This document shows positions 7,590 through 10,774 of a DNA stretch of 10,774 bases, one piece after another. This DNA comes from Streptosporangiaceae bacterium. Its GTDB lineage: Bacteria; Actinomycetota; Actinomycetes; Streptosporangiales; Streptosporangiaceae. Position numbers and translations under genes: made by a program. The stretch covers positions 1 through 10,774 of the forward strand of contig JASHQP010000117.1 of assembly GCA_030039095.1 (NCBI GenBank). The letters are read 5' to 3'. Under the pieces are notes generated by a model, which saw only the letters and a list, made by a program, of their open reading frames with translations, did no database searches and had not been told where the DNA came from. Numbering within the stretch: position 1 is the first letter of the stretch; every line of letters starts with the position of its first letter.

Positions 7590-7844
7590 ATGGTCTTGTG
7601 GTGGATCGGCAACGTCATCCTGCTGGTGGTGATCCTGCCCGTGGTCATCTTCCTGCTCAACAGGGTGCTCGCCGCGCTCGAGCGGATCCGGGGGGCCACC
7701 GGCGCGATCCTGTCCGGCGGCGTCGCCCTGGTGGGCGAGCTCGACGGGGTGCCCGAGGCGCTGGCCACGACCGACGCCACCGTCCACGAAGTCTCCGTCG
7801 GCGCGGTCCGCTACGCGGGCTCCGTCGCGAAGCTTCTCGGCTGA
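7590..7844 (+). CDS. Small single-span membrane protein 1 of the cox operon
   Basis: An 84-residue protein of unknown function. Residues 3-23 are a strongly hydrophobic helix without charges; N24 and R25 follow, then an amphipathic helix with several positive residues (RVLAALERIR), so by the positive-inside rule the tail lies in the cytoplasm. The tail contains GGVALVGELDGVPEAL. It matches the next protein almost without gaps: R25, V26, L30, I33, R34, G43, V54, P55, E56, L58, A63 and V68 are identical at the same residue numbers, which indicates a tandem duplication. Ribosome binding site AGAGGAGGA at 7572-7580. The gene follows coxG by 22 bp. The architecture (one N-terminal span, then a helix) recalls DUF948-type proteins, but I cannot assign it to that family. 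Confidence 0.85.
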   Translation: MVLWWIGNVILLVVILPVVIFLLNRVLAALERIRGATGAILSGGVALVGELDGVPEALATTDATVHEVSVGAVRYAGSVAKLLG

Positions 7845-7857
7845 AGGGAGCGCGGTC

Positions 7858-8085
7858 ATGCCGGCTGCCGCCTGGTTCACACTGATCGTCGCCGCGCTGA
7901 TCATCGCGATCACCGCGGTCGGCCTGCTGCGGGTGATCTTCCACCTGCGGGCCATTCGCGCGACGCTCGTCGCGACCACCGGGGGGGTGCAGGCCGTGGC
8001 GCAGCTGACCGGCACCGTCCCCGAGCGGCTCACCTCGGTCAACGCGAGCCTGAAGCCCGTTCGCGACTTCTGCGAAGGGGTCTGA
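7858..8085 (+). CDS. Small single-span membrane protein 2 of the cox operon
   Basis: A 75-residue protein, a paralogue of the preceding one. Hydrophobic span at residues about 6-24 without charges, then LLRVIFHLRAIRATL with four positive residues, so the tail is predicted to be cytoplasmic. The shared pattern is RV-x3-L-x2-IR ... GGV-x2-V-x2-L-x-G ... VPE-x-L. It lacks the last segment of protein 1 and ends in DFCEGV, whose single cysteine is the only one in the protein. GAAGGGAG lies before the ATG, overlapping the previous stop codon. One base separates its stop from the next start. Function unknown; co-expression with CO-DH is inferred from spacing. Confidence 0.85.
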   Translation: MPAAAWFTLIVAALIIAITAVGLLRVIFHLRAIRATLVATTGGVQAVAQLTGTVPERLTSVNASLKPVRDFCEGV

Positions 8086-8086
8086 G

Positions 8087-8329
8087 ATGAGCACCGGCTG
8101 GGTGGTGGGCTGGGTCATCGGGATCGTGATCGTGCTGGTCGTGGTGGCCCTGGTGGTGCCGATCCTGCTGCTGGCCCGGTCGATAGGCAACGAGGCGCCG
8201 AAGATCAACTATGAGCTGGAGAAGGCGGTACACAACACCGCGCCGCTCGGCGCGCTGCGCACGACCATCGACTACGCCGTGACGATCATCGGCGGGCTGC
8301 AGCGCGGCCGCGCCCGGCTGGGAGGTTAG
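8087..8329 (+). CDS. Small single-span membrane protein 3 of the cox operon
   Basis: An 80-residue protein. The first 30 residues are a long hydrophobic segment (about 5-30) rich in Val and Ile with a Pro at 25; the tail starts LARSIGNEAPK and carries a predicted helix INYELEKAVHNTAPLGAL, then GLQRGRARLGG with a basic end. The tail resembles that of protein 4: L44, A47, N50, T51, A52 and GLQ recur there at an offset of 11-12, which suggests a second duplicated pair. The ribosome binding site GAAGGGG lies inside the end of the previous gene, so the two are probably coupled. No known domain recognised. Confidence 0.85.
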   Translation: MSTGWVVGWVIGIVIVLVVVALVVPILLLARSIGNEAPKINYELEKAVHNTAPLGALRTTIDYAVTIIGGLQRGRARLGG

Positions 8330-8331
8330 GT

Positions 8332-8628
8332 ATGCAGCCACACGTGCTGGCCATGTCCTCGTCCGAGCACACCGACTGGCTGGTCGCGAACATCGTCGGC
8401 CTGGTCGTGGTCGTCGCCGTGGCCGCGCTGCTGACGATCCTGATCGTGCTCGTCAAGATCATCGACCGCCGGGTGGTCACGGTGCGCGACACGCTGAAGG
8501 CGGCGGCGGCCAACACCGCGGACGCCGAGCTGATCCCGCAGGTCGCCGGCGGCGTCGAACTGGTCCTCGCCGAGGGCCTGCAGCACCACCTGTTCCTCGG
8601 CCGTGTCCTCGGGAAGGTGAAGTCGTGA
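8332..8628 (+). CDS. Small single-span membrane protein 4 of the cox operon
   Basis: A 98-residue protein. A polar, slightly acidic N-terminus (1-16) precedes the hydrophobic helix at about 17-41; KIIDRRVVTVRD follows, so the tail should be cytoplasmic. The tail has TLKAAAANTADAEL and GGVELVLAEGLQHHLFLGRVLGKVKS, similar to protein 3 around NTA and GLQ. The start at 8332 has GGAGG (8321-8325) at good spacing inside the end of the previous gene; an ATG at 8353 is less well placed but would remove the polar N-terminus. Function unknown. It is followed by a 49-bp gap, the widest between coxL and the end of the operon. Confidence 0.84.
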   Translation: MQPHVLAMSSSEHTDWLVANIVGLVVVVAVAALLTILIVLVKIIDRRVVTVRDTLKAAAANTADAELIPQVAGGVELVLAEGLQHHLFLGRVLGKVKS

Positions 8629-8677
8629 CATCCCCCACCCACCCCAGCGCAGCCAGTACTCCCGAGGAGGTCATCTC

Positions 8678-9040
8678 ATGACGGGGATGGTCATCTTCAC
8701 GCTGATCGACATCGTGCTGCTGGTCGCGGGCCTGGCCGTCTACCTGTTCTGGGTCGGCACGCTGCTCACCCGCGTCGCGGGCAACCTCGAGGAGTGCGCG
8801 GAGATCGTGCAGACGATCGTCGGCCACGCCAAGCTCATCGGGCCCGGCGTAGGGCACATCAACGAGACCGGCGGCGTGGTCGCCGGGGCGCTGCCGCTGC
8901 TCTACGGCATGGCCGAGGAGATCGTCACCGACGTGACGCCGCGGCCGGAGCCGCCCGCCGTTCCCGAGCCAGCCCGGCCGGCCTCCGGCACCCGCCGCTC
9001 CCGCCTGCACGACGCCGTCGGCTTCACCCCGCGGGCGTGA
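8678..9040 (+). CDS. Small single-span membrane protein 5 of the cox operon, with conserved-looking IGPGV...LPLLYG tail
   Basis: A 120-residue protein, the longest of the five. The hydrophobic helix covers about residues 4-27 and includes one buried-looking Asp (D11). LLTRVAGNLEE follows, recalling the RV-x3-L of proteins 1 and 2. Residues 53-83 (LIGPGVGHINETGGVVAGAL, then PLLYGMAEEIV) look like a constrained conserved element rather than a linker. The last 35 residues are Pro-, Arg- and Ala-rich and probably disordered. GAGGAGG lies at 8664-8670, seven bases before the ATG. It is the last gene of the unit and meets the S9 peptidase gene tail to tail. Function unknown; a membrane protein acting with CoxG and CO-DH is inferred from position only. 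Confidence 0.85.
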   Translation: MTGMVIFTLIDIVLLVAGLAVYLFWVGTLLTRVAGNLEECAEIVQTIVGHAKLIGPGVGHINETGGVVAGALPLLYGMAEEIVTDVTPRPEPPAVPEPARPASGTRRSRLHDAVGFTPRA

Positions 9041-9048
9041 GCCCGGTG

Positions 9049-9068
9049 GTGGCCGGACGCGCAGCCAC
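9049..9068 (+). terminator. Possible terminator hairpin at the end of the operon
   Basis: GTGGC at 9049-9053 can pair with GCCAC at 9064-9068 around a 10-nt loop, nine bases after the last stop codon of the operon. No T-tract follows; the next 40 bases are a GCCGC repeat. High-GC actinomycetes often use hairpins without T-tracts, but this one is short, so the call is weak. Confidence 0.3.
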
Positions 9069-9080
9069 GCGCCGCCGCGC

Positions 9081-9105
9081 GCCGCGCCGCGCCGCGCCGT
9101 GCCGC
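9081..9105. repeat. GCCGC pentanucleotide tandem repeat in the convergent gap
   Basis: Five copies of GCCGC (the fourth is GCCGT) occupy 9081-9105, preceded by a degenerate GCCGCCGCGC. It lies between the 3' ends of the operon and the S9 peptidase gene and is not in a supported gene. It is probably slippage-derived low complexity. Confidence 0.85.
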
Positions 9106-9127
9106 CATGAATGTACCGTTCGACGGC

Positions 9128-10774
9128 CTATAACCCGTCTTTTGGTACACCCACGCCTCCGGAATCCTCCGCGCGGCCGCCGAGGTGGCGGGCCAGGAAG
9201 CGCTCGGCGGCAGCGAAGAAGCGCAGCTGGTTCTCTGGCTTGGCGAAGCCGTGCCCCTCGTCGGGAAACAGCAGGTACTCGTGCTCGACCCCGGCCCGCT
9301 CGAGCGCGGCCACGATCTGCTCGGACTCGGCCTGCTTGACCCGCGGGTCGTTCGCGCCCTGCGCGATCAGCAGCGGTATCCGGATGTCGGCGACCCGCGA
9401 CAGCGGTGACCTGGACCACAGGAACTCAGCGTCCTTCTCCGGGTCACCGACCCGGCGGTGGAACCGCGCGATCTCCGGGGCCCAGTACGGAGGCACGGTC
9501 TCGATGAGGGTCTTCAGATTGGACGGGCCGCACATGTCGACCGCGCAGCAGAACACCCGGGGGGTGAACGCGGCGCCGACGAGGGCCGCGTAGCCGCCGT
9601 AGGAGCCGCCGAAGATCGCGATCCGCGCCGGGTCGGCCCAGCCCTGGCCGGTGACGTACGCCACGGCGTCGACCAGGTCATCGTGCATCTTCCCGCCCCA
9701 CTCGCGATCGGCCGCGTTCACGAACGCCTTCCCGTACCCGGTCGAGCCGCGGTAATTGACCTGGATGCACACGTAGCCCCGGTTGGCCAGCCACTGCGCC
9801 GACTGGCTGAAGCCCCAGCTGCTGCGGGCCCACGGCCCGCCGTGCACCTGCAGCACGGCAGGCAGGCCGCTGCGGGCCGCTCCCGGCGGAAACGTCAGGA
9901 AGCCGTGGATCTCCAGGCCGTCCCGGGCCGTGAACGAGAACGGCTCCATGGGCGCCAGCTGGTAGCGCGACAGTTCCGGCCGGCTGGTGAACAGCAGGCG
10001 CCCGGCCTTGCTCGCCCGGTCGTAGATGAAGTACGGGACCGGGCCGGAGTCGTTCGTGAACGCGACGAGCCACGTGGAGTCCGCGTCGTCGCTGCCCGCG
10101 AAGACCGGGTCGCCCGGGTGCAGTGCCCGGATGGCGGCCAGGTCGCCGGCCACCGAAGGGTCCACAACCAGGTAGTCCGACCGTTCCCGCTGGAACACCA
10201 CGATCTGCGGCTTCCGGTCACGGCGCCGCAGCCGGACGCCGCCCACGTCGGCTTCGGGGTCGGCGGCGAGCACCTCCTGCGCGCCGGTCGCCACGTCGAG
10301 GCGGACCAGCCTGCTGGTCTCGGCGCCGACCGAGCTGATCGCCAGCACCGACGCACCGTCCTCGCTGAACGCGATCAGCCGGGAGCCGGGCGCGTCGTCG
10401 CCCGGGACCGTCAGCAAGGGCCGCCACGGTGCGTCCGCGTTGTCCCTGACCAGCAGGACGCGGCCGCCGTCCGGGCGCGGCTTGACGGCCGCCCTGACCA
10501 CGAGCTGCTGGTCGGCGAGCCACCCCACCAGGCCCGGGTTCTTGACCTCTAAAGTCAGCTCGCCGGTGACCAGGTCCACCCGGTAGACGTCGTGCAGCTT
10601 GGGGTTGTCGCGGTTCAGCCCGATCAGGATCTCGGTGGGAAACTTCCGGTCGGCGGCCACGATCCTGGCCCTTACGCCGTCGAACGGCGTGAGGTCGCGG
10701 CGCTGCATGGTTTCGAGGTCGACGTCGTACAGGTGCCAGTTCTCGTCGCCGCCGGTGTCCTGCACGTACAGCAG
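9128..10774 (-). CDS. S9 family serine peptidase (prolyl oligopeptidase / acylaminoacyl peptidase type), N-terminus off window
   Basis: The C-terminal 548 residues are visible; the frame is still open at the right edge, where it reads LLYVQDTGGDENWHLY, a motif usual near the start of the beta-propeller in this family, so perhaps 80-150 residues are missing. Visible residues about 1-270 are the propeller, then the alpha/beta-hydrolase domain begins (GLEIHGFLTFP). The catalytic triad can be placed: Ser391 in FGGSYGGYAAL (codon 9602-9604), Asp476 in GANDPRV, His508 in DEGHGF (codon 9251-9253). The oxyanion-side HGGPW motif is also present. Such enzymes hydrolyse short peptides or acylated amino acids; without a visible N-terminus I cannot say if it is secreted. 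It is convergent with the cox operon and probably unrelated. The last sense codon before the TAG stop is a TTA, rare in such genomes. Confidence 0.95.
   Translation of the reverse strand: MLYVQDTGGDENWHLYDVDLETMQRRDLTPFDGVRARIVAADRKFPTEILIGLNRDNPKLHDVYRVDLVTGELTLEVKNPGLVGWLADQQLVVRAAVKPRPDGGRVLLVRDNADAPWRPLLTVPGDDAPGSRLIAFSEDGASVLAISSVGAETSRLVRLDVATGAQEVLAADPEADVGGVRLRRRDRKPQIVVFQRERSDYLVVDPSVAGDLAAIRALHPGDPVFAGSDDADSTWLVAFTNDSGPVPYFIYDRASKAGRLLFTSRPELSRYQLAPMEPFSFTARDGLEIHGFLTFPPGAARSGLPAVLQVHGGPWARSSWGFSQSAQWLANRGYVCIQVNYRGSTGYGKAFVNAADREWGGKMHDDLVDAVAYVTGQGWADPARIAIFGGSYGGYAALVGAAFTPRVFCCAVDMCGPSNLKTLIETVPPYWAPEIARFHRRVGDPEKDAEFLWSRSPLSRVADIRIPLLIAQGANDPRVKQAESEQIVAALERAGVEHEYLLFPDEGHGFAKPENQLRFFAAAERFLARHLGGRAEDSGGVGVPKDGL

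Noticed and set aside
9112..9149. Inverted repeat TGTACC-N26-GGTACA at the end of the peptidase gene
   Set aside because: The arms are only 6 bp with a long spacer, and one arm is coding. The small CCGT-TCG-ACGG stem and short T-run between them are too weak for a terminator call.
9458..10552. A 364-codon plus-strand frame opposite the S9 peptidase
   Set aside because: The minus-strand peptidase has a full catalytic triad and family motifs over the same stretch; the plus-strand translation is Arg/Ala/Val/Gly-rich with no motif.

Overview
The window is very GC-rich, with G or C at most third codon positions, and short genes packed with few gaps, as in a high-GC actinomycete; the genus cannot be told from the sequence alone. 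The core is a complete form I aerobic carbon monoxide dehydrogenase (CO-DH) operon on the + strand. The large subunit carries the diagnostic AYRCSFR active-site loop with the cysteine that bridges to copper in the Cu-S-Mo centre, so real CO oxidation is likely rather than that of a generic molybdenum hydroxylase.

Layout. 1-677 (-): 5' part of a separate FAD-binding medium (CoxM-like) subunit that runs off the left edge and ends in an in-frame 15-bp tandem repeat. 749-1696 (+): a LysR-type regulator, divergent from it, of the kind found beside cox/cut loci. 1697-1843: a control region with several short dyads. 1844-9040 (+): a probable 11-gene transcription unit made of a 90-residue unknown protein, coxM, coxS, coxL, an XdhC/CoxF-type maturation factor fused to a YHS metal-binding domain, coxG, and five consecutive small genes that each encode one N-terminal membrane helix plus a short tail. 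9128-10774 (-): the C-terminal 548 residues of an S9 (prolyl oligopeptidase family) serine peptidase, convergent with the operon and probably unrelated.

How it fits together. CoxM (FAD), CoxS (two [2Fe-2S] clusters) and CoxL (Mo-Cu) form the CO-oxidising enzyme. The XdhC-YHS protein probably matures the cofactor. CoxG, known in mycobacteria to link CO-DH to membrane menaquinone, would pass electrons to the respiratory chain. The five small membrane proteins are the most interesting part. They are translationally linked to each other, look like diverged duplicates (first with second, third with fourth), and by the positive-inside rule expose their tails to the cytoplasm where CO-DH and CoxG act. 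I infer a membrane docking or scaffold module for CO-DH; I know of no described function for them. The usual CoxD (MoxR-type ATPase) and CoxE (VWA) maturation genes are not in the window.

Other unusual points are glycine-rich, GGG-coded insertions in CoxS that create strong G-quadruplex motifs in the coding strand, and the GEGGP repeat in the left CoxM-like protein.
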